A program made the translations under genes and the position numbers. Of a DNA stretch of 64,000 nucleotides, positions 48,835 to 60,281 are shown piece after piece; the first letter of the stretch is position 1, and each line of letters starts with the position of its first letter. The DNA comes from Lophius americanus (lineage: Eukaryota > Chordata > Actinopteri > Lophiiformes > Lophiidae): assembly GCA_037951165.1 (NCBI GenBank), contig JBBDHG010000009.1, forward strand, positions 16,413,501-16,477,500, given 5' to 3'. A model generated the notes under the pieces. It saw only the letters and a list, made by a program, of their open reading frames with translations, ran no database searches and was not told the origin of the DNA.

Positions 48835-49835
48835 GGGTTATTCTTCCTCCCCCTAGGTGGCCCCCTTTGACCTGCAGTGTACCCCAATGACTCTTTCCTT
48901 GCTCCCTCACTATTAAGCATCTATCTGCTGCCACTGATTCATATTCTCAGCAAACAAAATATGCATTATCATGGTTAAACCGATGATACACAAATCTATG
49001 TCCCTTTAAAACCCAGTGACCAGGGCCTTTCCAGTTTTCTTCAAGTCCGTTCGAAATAAAGTGCATGATGTCAAACTGAATGAAAATAAGTCCGAAATAA
49101 TTATGTTCAATCCCACAAAGTGCTTCTCCTTTTTAAAGAAACGTCTTGGATCCCTGTCCTCTGATATCAAACCTGCAGTCAGAAACCTGAGTTGGATATA
49201 TGTGTGACCTTTGTTTGAAACGAAGATGAATAACGTCATTACATCGTGCTTTTATCAATTCAAGGACCATTTCCAAGATAAAGTCCTTCCTCTCCAGCTC
49301 GGATCTGGAGAAGGTCATGCTTGCCTTCATTTTACCTCGCCTGTACTACAGTAATTCATGTGTTCAGGTTGAAGCCGAAGAGCACTTTCATGTCTCCAGC
49401 ATGGTCCGGATTCAGCAGCTCAGGTTTTAACACACACAAAAAGACTAAACCACATCAGTCGTGTTGTAGCCTTTCTGCACTGGTTGACAGTTGGTTGGAT
49501 TAATTGATTTTAAGATCTAAATGGTTACTTTTAAAGGCCTTCCCTGCACAGCTACCAGCTACATCACTGAGTCGATCCGCTCCTATGAGCCTGGTTGCAG
49601 TCTCAGATCTTCTGACAGAGCTCCGCTGACTGTTCACGCCTCAGGACCATGATGACCGGTCTCTTTCAGTCAGGGCCCCTCACCTCTGTAATACCCTGCC
49701 TGAGGAGGTGCGGCTTGCAGAAAAGTGATTGTTGGTGTCTTTTAAGTACTTGTTTTTATCCTGTCAAGCACTTTGCAACTTTGTTTTGAAAAGTTCTTCA
49801 GAATAAAGTGCTATACAAATAATGTTTATTATTAT
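48835..49835 (+). mobile_element. Degenerate L2-like LINE, RT to 3' end
   Basis: In order: SIYLLPLIHILSK, DDTQIYVPLKPSD, LKLNENKSEIIMFNPTK, then a VMLAFILPRLYYS-like segment, FKAFPAQLPATSL-like, and RSFSVRAPHLCNTLP-like. This is followed by AATAAAGTGCTATACAAATAATG and (TTA)n. The order matches an L2/CR1-type RT C-terminal half. Many frameshifts; an old copy. Confidence 0.75.
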
Positions 49836-50518
49836 GAATATAAAAATACCGAGTTTATTAAACCCTGATTTCAAACATATTTGATAAATAGGTAGATAAT
49901 TTCATTACTTCCTTCATCAGGACCAATGATAGAGACATTCCAAAGCAGCTGAGGGTGTTACCAAGTAACTGTAACTGTCGACTGTGTCTCCTCCACTATG
50001 TCCTTAACCAGACTTAAACCAAATGTCTTTACCTTGTATCTCCGCAGAAAGTTTCTAATGAGAGTCATTGCACCACGTCATCTGCTTCCCCGTGAAATCA
50101 GTCGAGAGTCATAACTTCAATATTGTCATGTAGTGTTTGACGTATCTATATTTTTAAATGTTTGTATGTTTGAGATGAAAGTGAAGAAAATCTTTGAAGA
50201 TTTTCTACAACTGCTACAGCACGTAGTAATAACAGAGTAATAACAGTTTATCTCTAATGGCACTACTGCGAATATAGTAATTGTTTGTAATGTAGTAAGA
50301 ACGGTAGCCATAGTGGAAGGAGTAGTATCAGTAGTAGTATTAGCAGTAATATTAAGTATTAGAAGAAATAGTTTAGGTGTTAATTTTTGTAAGCTATTTG
50401 TAGTAGCATTGATTGCAGTAATATTTACTGTATTTAAGTTTCAGTTCCTGAATCTTTTGGTGATGTTTGCAGTCCTACTTTCCAGTACTGACAAAGAGGA
50501 TGCAGTTACCATGGTGAT

Positions 50519-50520
<2 letters not shown>

Positions 50521-50561
<41 letters not shown>
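50521..50561. repeat. (TG)n microsatellite
   Basis: About 20 TG units. Confidence 0.97.
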
Positions 50562-51666
50562 ACTTGCATTCCTTACTTGAAGAGGCCCAAGGCCAGGGAT
50601 TAGACCAACGGTGTAGGGCCCAAAGCCGTCGTGGGGCCCAAAATGGTGGACCCCACTACGATTTTCATTTAAATCAGCTAAGAAACCTCTCCTGATATGC
50701 CTCTTGCTTTCTTTTCACTAGTCCCAGAAGGTAACAAAGTATGGTCACGTGTGTGCAGGTGTGTAAGAATTTGAGCGCCCCTACAGGTTGGACATGGTAT
50801 AATTTCAGATACACACTTGCGGAAGTGTGTGTGAGTCACATGATCAGCTCCATACTGCAAGACCTTCTTCATGGGAAAAAACAGGTAAGTTTTTGACTGT
50901 GTTCATAAATATTTGAACATATAGTTCTTTTCCCATTTTTACTCAGTTTAATAGAACTCCAGTACATAAAATTAACTTAATAAAATACAATTTTATACAG
51001 ATCAGATCAGATACAGAGAATGTTTTAAAGCTTTTTAGCTGCCAATATAATCGGCATGTGATTTTTTTTGTAGCTGATAATGATGATGATGATTTGTATG
51101 TTAGATTATGTTCGCTATTTGTACATAGTGTATGTGTATATATAATAAATATAGGGTATCAGAGTCAAAGTCAACTTTATGGTAATTTTCTCACATGTGC
51201 CATACATATGCAGAAACTGAAATGACATTTCCCTCCATCCACAAAAATACAAAACGCATAAATATATAGTATGTAAAAAATAAGTGCAAGTTTTGAGATC
51301 TACACAAAATACAATAAAATCATACATACATATGCACATATGTGCATACATACATATGCACATATACCTATATGCATATATATGTATGTGCACACATAGA
51401 AACACCCATACATGCACTTGCACAGCAGCAATTTGAAAGTGAATTGGGGGGGACTCCAGAGCCCAGGGGGGGGATGGAAAAGAGGGGAGAGCATTCAGCT
51501 TCCTGACATCCTGATGGATTAAGCCGATAGTCAGTCTGGTTGAGTGGGCACGTAGGCTCCGGTACCTACTCCCAGAAGGCAGAAGGCCTTGTTTTTTTAA
51601 AGCTGTGTTCATTATGTGCTGCAGGCTCGTCCCACCGTAGTCGATGGCGCTTCCACACCACTCCTA

Positions 51667-51975
51667 CCCCTATTCCACTAAGCTGGTTCCAGGGCCAGGT
51701 CGGAGCTAAAGCCTGACTAATCACCAGTTATTTGCTTTTCGAAAGCCTGGGCACCAGCTCCTGGCTCTCAAAACCAGTGCCAGACAAGCACCAACTCTTT
51801 GCTGGTCTACAGCCAGGAACCAATTACGTTATACGGTGATGTAATGGCATGGCTCTAACTTGGCTTCTTTTCTATGGAATAGCAAACAGGTCCTTAGGTG
51901 GTGGGCGAGTTGAACCAACAAAGAACTGGAACGACCGTCGAACTAGCACCAGGTTCTTGTTGGTGGAAAAGGGGG
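51667..51975. mobile_element. MITE-like insertion, imperfect terminal inverted repeats
   Basis: Left end CCCCTATTCCACTAAG; right end, reverse-complemented, CCCCCTTTTCCACCAAC. Internal subterminal GGTTCCAGGGCCAG and CACCAGGTTCTTG are also roughly inverted. About 309 bp, no open frame, and it interrupts the outer LINE between its RT thumb region and its C-terminus. I saw no clear target duplication. Confidence 0.65.
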
Positions 51976-52515
51976 TGACAGTGACACAGCCAGTCAGGAT
52001 GCTCTCATTGGCGCTTCGGTAGAATGTGGACCTGATGGGTTCACCTTCCAGATGGCTGATGGCTGATCTCCTTCCTGTAGATTGTCTGGTTGTTGTTGGA
52101 GATGAGACCCATCACAGTTGTTTCGTTTCTTTATCCATCGCTTCTCCGGGTCCGGGTCCAAAGGGCAGCAGTTTCAGGAGGGAAGCCCAGACTTTTCCAC
52201 TCCCCGGTCACATCCACATCCACAACTCCTCTGCGAGGATTCCGAAGTGTTCCCAAGCCAGCCCAGAAATGTAATATCTCAAGCGTGTCCTGGGTCTGTC
52301 CCGGGGTGTCCTCCCAGGGAGGCATCCAGGTGGTATCCTGACTAGATGCCCGAACCAGCTCAACTGACTCTCTCGATGCAGAGTAGCGGCTCCCGCTTTT
52401 TCTACGTCTGAGTTGCTCACTCTATCCTCTAAGGTTGAGCCCAGCAACACTGTGGTGAAAACTAATTTCGGCCGCTTGTATCCGCAATCTCATTCTTTCG
52501 GTCATGACCAACAGT

Positions 52516-53490
52516 TCATGACCATAGGTGAGGGTCGTAACGTAGATGGACCGGTAAATCAAGAGCTTTGCTTGTCGGCTCAACTCTCTCTTCACCACAA
52601 TGGATCGATATAGCGTCCGCCTCAATGCAGACCCGCCCCGATCTGTCTTTCCATCTCCCGCCCCCTTTTACAATTACTCGTGAACAACCCGAGATACTTG
52701 AACTTCTCCTTTGGGTGCAAAAACTCCCCTCCTCGATCCGGGGTGAGCACTCTACCTTTTTCCGGCTGAGAACCATGGCCTCAAACTTAGAGGTGCTGAT
52801 TCTCATCCTGGCCGCTTCACACTCAGCTGCAAACCGTGCCAGTGCGAACTGGAGGTCAGTGTTCGATGGTGCCAATAGGACAACATCATCTGCAAAAAGC
52901 AGGGATGGAATCCCAAGGCTGCCGAACCCGACACCGTCCGCGACTTGACTGCACCTACAAATTCTGTCCATAAAAATTGAGAACAGAATCGGTGACAAAG
53001 GGCAGCCTTGGCGAAGTCTAACTGCAAGTGGAAACGAGTCTGACTTACTGCCGTCAATGGGAACCAAACTCTGACTCCGACAGTAGAGTGATTGGACAGC
53101 CGGTAGCAGGGAGCCATCCACTCCAAACTCTCGGAGCACCACCCAAGGGTTGCCCCGAGCGACACGGTCATAAGCCGTCTCCAGATCCACAAAGCAAGGG
53201 TTGACTGTTGGGCAAACTCCCATGTCTCCTCCAGCACCCTCAACAGGGTATGGAGCTGGTCCAGCGTTCCAGGACGAACAGCGTTCCAGACAGATTGGAC
53301 GAATGACCACTTTCCCTACCCTGAGACTCCGGACGGTTTGCCACAATTTCTTCGCTGCCGACCGAAAGTCTTCTTCCATTGTCTCACCGAACTTCTCCCA
53401 CATACGGGTTTTTGCCTCCGTGACTGCCATAGCCGCTTGGCCATAGTTGCTTGGCCTGCCGGTAGCTGTCAGCTGCTTCAGGAGTCCCAC
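52516..53490 (-). pseudogene. Rex3-like reverse transcriptase, decayed
   Basis: A 324-codon open stretch that crosses several ancestral frames. The RT core is intact for about 130 residues, with the RQGCPLSPILFSIF and FADDVVLL motifs. Just before it, the protein is internally deleted (from LRVGKVV to FVDLETAYDRVARG). After VECSPRIEEG it leaves the ancestral frame, and post-RT sequence (YGHELLVMTERMRLRIQ) continues in another frame at 52422-52625. Not functional. Confidence 0.8.
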
Positions 53491-54802
53491 AAGCCAGCCA
53501 TGCCCTCTAGGACTCTGTCAGCTTCACGGCATCCCTCAACTCTGGTGTCCACCAGCAGGTTCGGGGAATACCGCCGCAACTAGCACCCAGCAGCCGCCTC
53601 GGCATGGCAGCATGGAACATGGACCACTCAGTTTCCATGTCCCCCGCCAACCCCAAAACACGGTTGAAGCTCTGCCGGAGGTGTGAGTTGAAGACCATCC
53701 TGTAAGGGTTCCAGCCAGACGTTCCCAGCAGACCCTCAATATTTGTTGGGGCCTATCAGGTTTGTCCAGCTTCCTCCCCCACCATCTGATCCAACCCAAC
53801 ACCAGGTAGTGATCAGTTGACCATTCAGCTCCTCTCTTCACCCTAGTGTCCAAAACATGCTTCCGCAGATCAGCTGATACGACTACAAAGTCGATCTTCG
53901 ATCTGCAACCTAGGGTCCCCTTGTGCCAAGTGCACTGTTGGACACCCTAATGTTTGAACATGGCTTTCGTTACGGACAAACTGTGACTAGCACACCAGTC
54001 CAATAAGTGAACACCACTAAGGTTCAGGTCAGGCAGGCCGTTCCTCCCCATCACGCCACTCCAGTTATGGCTGTCATGCCCACATGTGCACTGAAGTCTC
54101 CCAGTAGGACAATGGAGTCCACAGTTGGGGCACTTTCCATCACCCGTTCCAAGGACTCCAGTAAAGGTGGGAACTGAACTACTGTTTTGCGCATAAGCAC
54201 ATACAACAGTCAGGACCCGTTCCCAAACCCGAAGATGATGGAAGCAACTCTTTTATCCACTGGGGTAATCTCCAATATATGGGCAGAGAGCTGGGGAGCT
54301 ATGAGTAAGCCCACATCAGCCCTCCTCCTCTCACCTGAGGGAACTCCATTATAGTAGAGGGTCCAGCCCTCTGAGAAGATGGGGTCCAGAACCAGTGCTG
54401 TGCGTAGAGGTGAGCCCGACTATATCTGATCGGTATCTCTCAACCTCTCCCACAAGCTCAGGCTTCTTCCTCATCAATGGCGTGACACTCCATGTCCCCA
54501 CCATCAATAGGTAGCTGGGGATCGGACCGCCAAGGCCCCTGCCTTTTCGTACTGCCCGATCCACAATGCACCGGACCACTGTGGATTTCTCAGGAGCATG
54601 GACCATGTCCCTGCTTTGGGCTGAACCCAACCGGGCACAATGGGTGAAGGCCCGGCCACCAGACGCTAGCTGGCGGGCCCATACCCGGGGCTTGGCTCCA
54701 GGGAGGGGCCCCAGTAACCCTCGGGCAGGGTACTCGGGTCCTTAATTTTGTCTCTCATCAGGGGTCTTCACCGCTCTGTCTAACCCTTCACCTACGACCC
54801 CT

Positions 54803-56044
54803 TTGCCATGGGAGACCCTACCAGCTCTGCTTAGAGTCACAAATGACCTACGGATGGCAGCAGATGCTGGTTCACCTTCCCTCCTGATTCTCCTTGATTT
54901 GTCTGCTGCCTTCGACACAGTTTACCATGGAGTACTCCTACACCGCTTACATCACACCATTGGACTCACTGCCACGGCCCTAAACTGGTTTCAATCCTAC
55001 CTCACTGACAGAACAGAATACGTTTCCCTTGGACGTTCAAGGTCCCAGACACACACCGTTATCTGTGGGGTCCCCCAGGGATCAGTCCTTGGCTCCATTC
55101 TCTTTATAGTATACATGCCCCCCCTTGGCCGTTTCATCAGTCGATATGGACTCTCATTCCATTGTTACGCTGATGACACGCAAATCTACATAAAAAGTGA
55201 CACATGTTCCTCCGCAGCCTCTCCATCCTCATCGTCATCATCATCTCCCCTGTCAACTCTCCGCGCTTGTCTGGATGAGATAAAGGTGTGGATGAAAAAC
55301 GACTTTCTCCAGTTGAACAGCTCCAAAACCAAAGCTATTTTAATTGGCACTCCACATCAGACCCAGTCTTCCTCCATAACCAGTATTACCTTCTCTGGTC
55401 ACGACATTCCCCTCTCTTCATCAGTCACCAACCTCGGTGTAAGATTTGACCTCCAACTCACTTTTGAATCCCACATCAAACACATCTGCAAGATCTCCTT
55501 TCACCATCTCAGAAATATCTCGAAACTCCGTTCTTCACTCACCTTGAGTGATGCTGAGAAGCTGGTCCACGTGTTCGTCTCCTCCAGACTGGATTACTGT
55601 AACGCACTTCTCATCAAGATCCCTGATAAAAGTCTTCAAAGACTGCAGTATGTTCAAAACAGTGCTGCAAGGATCCTGATGAGAGTTCGTAAACACGAAC
55701 ACATCACCCCGGTTCTTCATTCCCTTCATTGGCTTCCCATCTCCTCCAGGATTGATTATAAGATCTCTCTCCTCACTCACCAGTGCATCCATGGTAACGC
55801 ACCCCCCTACCTGAAAGAACTACTCACCCCACTGACCTCGACACGATCCCTCCGTTCTACCCAGTCATACCGCCTCCTCCTTCCCCGGACTAAGCTCAGC
55901 ACCATGGGTGATCGGGCTTTCTGTTCTGCTGCCCCTCGTCTGTGGAATGCCCTCCCTGACTATCTCAGGGCTCCACAGACGACTGACACATTTAAAAAAG
56001 GACTTAAGACTTTCCTTTTTAGCAGAACCTATAACTTTAATTAA
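54803..56044 (+). CDS. L2-like LINE reverse transcriptase, 5'-truncated but open
   Basis: 413 codons open to the natural element stop. Residues from ALLRVTNDLRMAADAGSPSL on are L2-type RT: LLDLSAAFDTV, CGVPQGSVLGSILFIVY, the catalytic YADDTQIY, WMKNDFLQLNSSKTKAILIG, and the C-terminal HWLPISSRIDYKI, DRAFCSAAPRLWNALP, KKGLKTFLF. The first about eight codons (MPWETLPA) come from antisense Rex3 sequence at the junction. The endonuclease and the first RT motifs are missing, so it cannot mobilise itself. DTVYHG replaces the usual DTVDH. The absence of stops in more than 400 codons means the insertion is young compared with its host element. Confidence 0.88.
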   Translation: MPWETLPALLRVTNDLRMAADAGSPSLLILLDLSAAFDTVYHGVLLHRLHHTIGLTATALNWFQSYLTDRTEYVSLGRSRSQTHTVICGVPQGSVLGSILFIVYMPPLGRFISRYGLSFHCYADDTQIYIKSDTCSSAASPSSSSSSSPLSTLRACLDEIKVWMKNDFLQLNSSKTKAILIGTPHQTQSSSITSITFSGHDIPLSSSVTNLGVRFDLQLTFESHIKHICKISFHHLRNISKLRSSLTLSDAEKLVHVFVSSRLDYCNALLIKIPDKSLQRLQYVQNSAARILMRVRKHEHITPVLHSLHWLPISSRIDYKISLLTHQCIHGNAPPYLKELLTPLTSTRSLRSTQSYRLLLPRTKLSTMGDRAFCSAAPRLWNALPDYLRAPQTTDTFKKGLKTFLFSRTYNFN

Positions 56045-56178
56045 CATAGCTGCTTTTTGGTAAGGCTTTTATATAGTTATTATTTTATTTTTTATTGATG
56101 CTTTTATCTGCTTTTGCTTTGTAGCACTTTGAGATTTGATCCAAATGTAAAGTGCATTATAATATATTATAATTAATT
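54825..56178 (+). mobile_element. L2-like LINE insertion inside Rex3
   Basis: The 5' junction is at about 54825 (Rex3 antisense ...GGAGACCCTACCAG, then L2 CTCTGCTTAGAGTCAC). The 3' end is at about 56178, after TTTGAGATTTGATCCAAATG and AAGTGCATTATAATATATTA, where Rex3 resumes with GCCCCCGACAACAC. A short piece of Rex3 may be lost at the junction. No target duplication seen. Tails of the same family are at 21.8, 26.7 and 40.3 kb. Confidence 0.85.
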
Positions 56179-57028
56179 GCCCCCGACAACACAGCTCCTA
56201 GGATCACTAGGGCACTCAAACCCATCCACCATGATAAGGTGAAGGTTTTTGGAGGGGCCACCGCAGTTGTATCATCTGTCTACACATACAGCCTTGGGGT
56301 GGCCCCTGTGCACAGTGTAATGGTGCTCGAGGTGTTGTTGCCGACCCTTATGCCTTGGAACGTTTTCATGAGAAAGTCCAGCAGCCAATTACAAAGTGAG
56401 GTGTTCAGCCCAACTGGTCCAGTTTCCAGATGAGCTGTTGTGGGATGATGGTATTGAATGTAGAACTAAAGTCTACACACAGCATTCTCACATGAATCCC
56501 TTGTGTCCAGATGGGTGAGAATTGGGTGCAGGGCAGAACAGATTGCATCTTCGGTGGACAGGTTGGCCCGGTATGCAAACTGATATGGGTCAAGGGTGGG
56601 GAGTAAGATTGATTTGATATGAGTCATGACTAGCTGTTCAAAGCACTTGATGATTATGCTGTTTTGTGCTACAAATTGGCAAAACAAGCTGTTGACTGTG
56701 GTGGGGGTTAGTAGTCCATGATGGTCTGGAAGCCCTGCCCTAGACTCCGTGTGTCCCTGCTATTCTTGAAAGGGCGGGTTACCTTCCTTGTGAAACATTT
56801 TTTGGCTTTCCTGATACTGCGGGCCAAGTAAGCTCTCGCAGTTCTCAGAGCAGTTTCGTCCCCGACTCTAAAGGCAGTTTTCCTGGCCCTAAGCAGCCTG
56901 TGGACTTCTCCTGTCAGCCATCGCTTATGGTTTGCCCTGATGGTGATGGTTTTGGTCTGGGTCACATCATCAATACAGTAAAAGAAGTCAGTGTCTAAGT
57001 ATTCCTCAATGTGTGTTGTTGATTTTAT

Positions 57029-57318
<290 letters not shown>

Positions 57319-57609
57319 AATATAGAAATAAATAAATCTGGTATAAGCTGGATCTTTGTATAAAATATTAATGATTATTTAGAGTCAGCTAACTATTACA
57401 AATAGGGCTGCCAACAGTTCAGTGAAACACAGAAGTATTTTCTTTCTAAAATCTACAAACATAATTGATATTGAACTCCTGCTGTGTCGGCCTTGCCCCA
57501 TTAAAAAAACATCTCAAAGTGAATTAATTGTTTCCGACTTATTCGCGCACATTTGGATAGGTACACTCCTGTTTCGTTCGTTTTAAAATCTTCCCATTCC
57601 AGGCGGGCG

Positions 57610-57760
57610 GTGTAGTGAAACCAAAATGGAGGTTTAGCACCTCCCGCCTTTGACAGGCTGGAAGCAGCAAGGAAGCGCACCCTCACTTCAGCTAGCAAAA
57701 CTCCGTCTGCATCGATTGAGTTGGAAAGGACTCGTAGATGCCCACGTCGACGCAAACGAG
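57610..57760 (+). other. Possible first (non-coding) exon and promoter of the SET gene
   Basis: CpG-richer than its surroundings, ending in a consensus donor ACGAG|GTAAGT at 57760/57761. It is open in one frame without an ATG, so it is treated as UTR. A further CpG-rich patch lies at 58180-58260. The link to the SET gene 2.5 kb downstream is by position only. Confidence 0.4.
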
Positions 57761-58437
57761 GTAAGTCTGCTGCTATATTACTTCAAAACGCTGCTACTGC
57801 ACAGGAAGCGGCCGGATAGGCATTTTTTAGGTTTGCATTGATGTTTGTCAAGCACGGTTTTTGACAGATGGTTGAAATAAGACCGGTATTTTTTCATTTA
57901 TTCTTTCTCTAGTCTCATTAGTCTGCGCGCACGATGCTTGGGTATACACGTTGGCTAGCTGTGAAAAGTTTATGTGGATTGGGGTTTTCTTTCAAATCAC
58001 TGTGTTATGATTTCTTTACGTGATTGTAACCATATACTTATCATTTAACGACATGAGTGGACATTTTACATGTTATAGACTTTGTAGAATATGTTAAACG
58101 TTATACCCATTGATTTGATTTGTAAGGTAGTGTTTTCAGTGTTTCCCGTATGTAGGTTAGTTGTTGTTTTTTTGACGCGATATATTTTCCGACGCGCGCT
58201 CTCTGTACGCTGGTAGTAGTGTGCGCGCGCATCGGCGGATACGGACCTCAATCGTGCGCGATACTGAGAGCAGTGGAATATTGCACCATGTAGAGACCGA
58301 AATGACATCTTGTAAATAAGATAATAAAAGGACAAGGTATTGGCCTGTTCTATAGGAAAGGTATCCTTAAATGACTTCTGTTGTGATCTTTCGCTATATA
58401 GAAAATAAAACTAAATAAAATTAACTTGACAAACACT

Positions 58438-59093
58438 TAGTGGGTTTACATAGGACACTTTTCTCCTTTCCGAATTGCAATGTCGGTCGCCTAAACCGAC
58501 TTAGACCTGATTTGTGATCTTTTCCCGACCCAGTGTCTACATGCATAAACTCACCTAATCAGAAACGCTTTCACACATGCGCAGACGATCCACACTCACG
58601 TTCATAAGGTGGCGATAATGCTTCGGTGAGTTGGGTGCCGACTGCCAACATCCCCCCAGAAGAAGAATATGACAAGTAGTGCGTGCACGGAAGTGACTTT
58701 TTGCCCATCTAACCGTCCAAATATGTTTAAGTCTTTACAATTAACAATGAATAAATCAATCTCCGATGCAGACCGGTACTGTTTGGAAGTCGCCGTATTT
58801 AAAATGCGTCGCACCGCTGAAAAAGCTACGTCACGATGCTGGGCATGAACTGTTTGAGTTGAACAGATTCAACTGAAACAGAAAGCTTTCAGAAACAGCG
58901 TTTACATGCAGCAACTGGCTATCGGAAAGGCTTTCCGAAGGGATTTCGACTTTCTCCTTGCAAAGGAAAGAAATCTAATTCGGAAAGGTTCTTCCCATTC
59001 GGAAAGGGGTGTATACCTGCAGCATTTTCTTTACGATGACACATCTTTTCAAAATTTAATCGGAATTAGGCTGTCCATGGAAACCCACCTACT
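58438..59093. mobile_element. MITE-like element with about 20-bp terminal inverted repeats
   Basis: Left end TAGTGGGTTTACATAGGACA; right end, reverse-complemented, TAGGTGGGTTTCCATGGACA. About 650 bp, without a transposase frame. Internal CGGAAAGG-type phrases are repeated. Lies in the presumed first intron of the SET gene. Confidence 0.75.
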
Positions 59094-59531
59094 GTAGTTG
59101 CTCTCTTTAAACCTGTTTGCTGTGGCTCAGATTGCATCTGAGATTCTGGAGCTTTTTCTTTCAGTTTGTTTGGAATTTGCCTCATAATGTTTGACAGTCA
59201 CAACAATGCTCCGACTTAAAGTTCATTCAAAAAACATGTTTTATTATTCTGCTCTTGAATTTATGAGATCTTTAAGAGTTCTTGCGACACCTCTCTGTTG
59301 ATCAAGCTGCTGACAGGATAACAATGATGTTTATTATTAATCAGTTGGACAAGCTTTGTCAAATTTATTTTGAAAATACTGCATGTCTAAATTGCCCATT
59401 GTCAGTAATAACTTAGACCCTGGTACAGTCATGAAGGAGGGAAGGAAACGTTAAATAGTGGATATATCCTTAGTTCATATAGAATAGATCTTTATTGTCA
59501 ATGTTTTTTTTAATGTTTTTCTCTTTCTGAG

Positions 59532-59787
59532 AACATCTGTAGTGTCTACAACAAATGCAGAAAGTGATGGTAGAAATGATTGCGATAGATTTAGGCACCG
59601 TTTCAGTCAGGCTGTCATTCCCTGGATACAGTTGTACCTTGGGGATTATCCAAATATCTATGGATTTTTGGAAGATAGTAAAAAAGAAGCCATTTATGAA
59701 TTTTGGTTTAATAGAAATATTATCTCAGCTTCAGAGATCCAACCATTCTCTTCAGCAACTGTAAACACTAGTAGCAAATGCATATAA
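59532..59787 (+). CDS. Unrecognised exon-like open frame
   Basis: From a pyrimidine-rich acceptor (TTTCTCTTTCTGAG) the frame stays open for 84 codons, with protein-like composition: DRFRHRFSQAVIPWIQLYLG, then DYPNIYGFLEDSKKEAIYEF and WFNRNIISASEIQPF. It stops at 59785-59787; a donor-like ACT|GTAAAC lies just before. I do not recognise the family. Joining that donor to the SET exon at 60275 would break the SET frame, so it is not simply an upstream coding exon. It could be an exon of an alternative transcript or part of an unidentified element. Confidence 0.3.
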
Positions 59788-60281
59788 TGCAGAATTTTGA
59801 ACCAAGGAAGAAAATGTTGATTTTGCTTTAAATTATGGTTTTCAGGAATTAAAGAGTCCGACCTCGGTACATAGAATTTATAGACAATGTGGAATTTTGT
59901 ATGTACCAGGCTTTGAGGTGTAAATACTTATAAACGGTCAAAAGTCAAACTTTGTGCCAAAATATCCATGAAGAGAAGGTAGGAGCAAAAGGCCGTCGTT
60001 TAGATAGCATTTTTATTGTCCACTCATTCAGGAGTTATACCAGAGATGTTTATCATGGCACCTATCTGGTTCTGCTTTGTGTGCGCCTGGGTTCTTTGGG
60101 TCTGTCTTCTCCCACCTGTCCTCCCCTTCTTCTGTATTGTCATTAAGAATGTGCTCTTGAATAGTCTAGACAGACTATAAACCACGGAGGACTCACTGAA
60201 ATATTTTTATGATTCATTAAGGATGTCGTTTTTCTCTCGGCTATATGTGAAATGATTTATAAATATTTTCACAGAGCCATA

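Larger units (their letters stand above)
42180..51149. other. Repeat-rich interval without a supported host gene
   Basis: Besides the elements listed separately, I see only AT-rich DNA and short open frames with no domain. A minus-strand segment at 45423-45590 begins after a good acceptor (CCCTGCAG) and stays open for about 50 codons, but has no homology I recognise and no partner exon. Confidence 0.4.
52122..56263 (-). mobile_element. Rex3-like RTE-clade LINE, nearly full length, interrupted by L2
   Basis: Flanked by the direct repeat CAGTTGT at 52115-52121 and 56264-56270, a 7-bp target-site duplication. Reading on the minus strand: 5' region (56263-56179, continuing 54824-54640), endonuclease part (KSTVVRCIVDRAVRKGRG, VERYRSDIVGLTSTH, DTRVKRGAEWSTDH), RT (VRLRQGCPLSPILFSIFMDR, LLFADDVVLLAPSN) and 3' region (SWFGHLVRIPPGCLPG, RLRYYISGLAWEHFG) with an A-rich GGATAAAGAAACGAAA tail. 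Several frameshifts make it inactive. About 2.8 kb after subtracting the L2 insert. The name Rex3 rests on remembered RT sequence. Confidence 0.85.
51150..57000 (-). mobile_element. Outer LINE, split by nested insertions
   Basis: Minus-strand non-LTR element with an RT of the FADDTT..GLI type; I do not assign a clade. Pieces in sense order: about 57000-56264 (KRWLTGEVHRLLRARKTAF, FEQLVMTHIKSILLPTLDPYQ, AYRANLSTEDAICSALHPIL, FSSTFNTIIPQQL, then TDDTT); 52121-51976 (TTVMGLISNNNQTIYRKE, FYRSANESILTGC); and 51666-51150 (LLPSGSRYRSLRAHSTRL and the 3' UTR). The gaps are filled by the Rex3-like element (52122-56263) and a MITE-like element (51667-51975). The DDTT coding context resumes across the Rex3 insertion. 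Confidence 0.8.
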
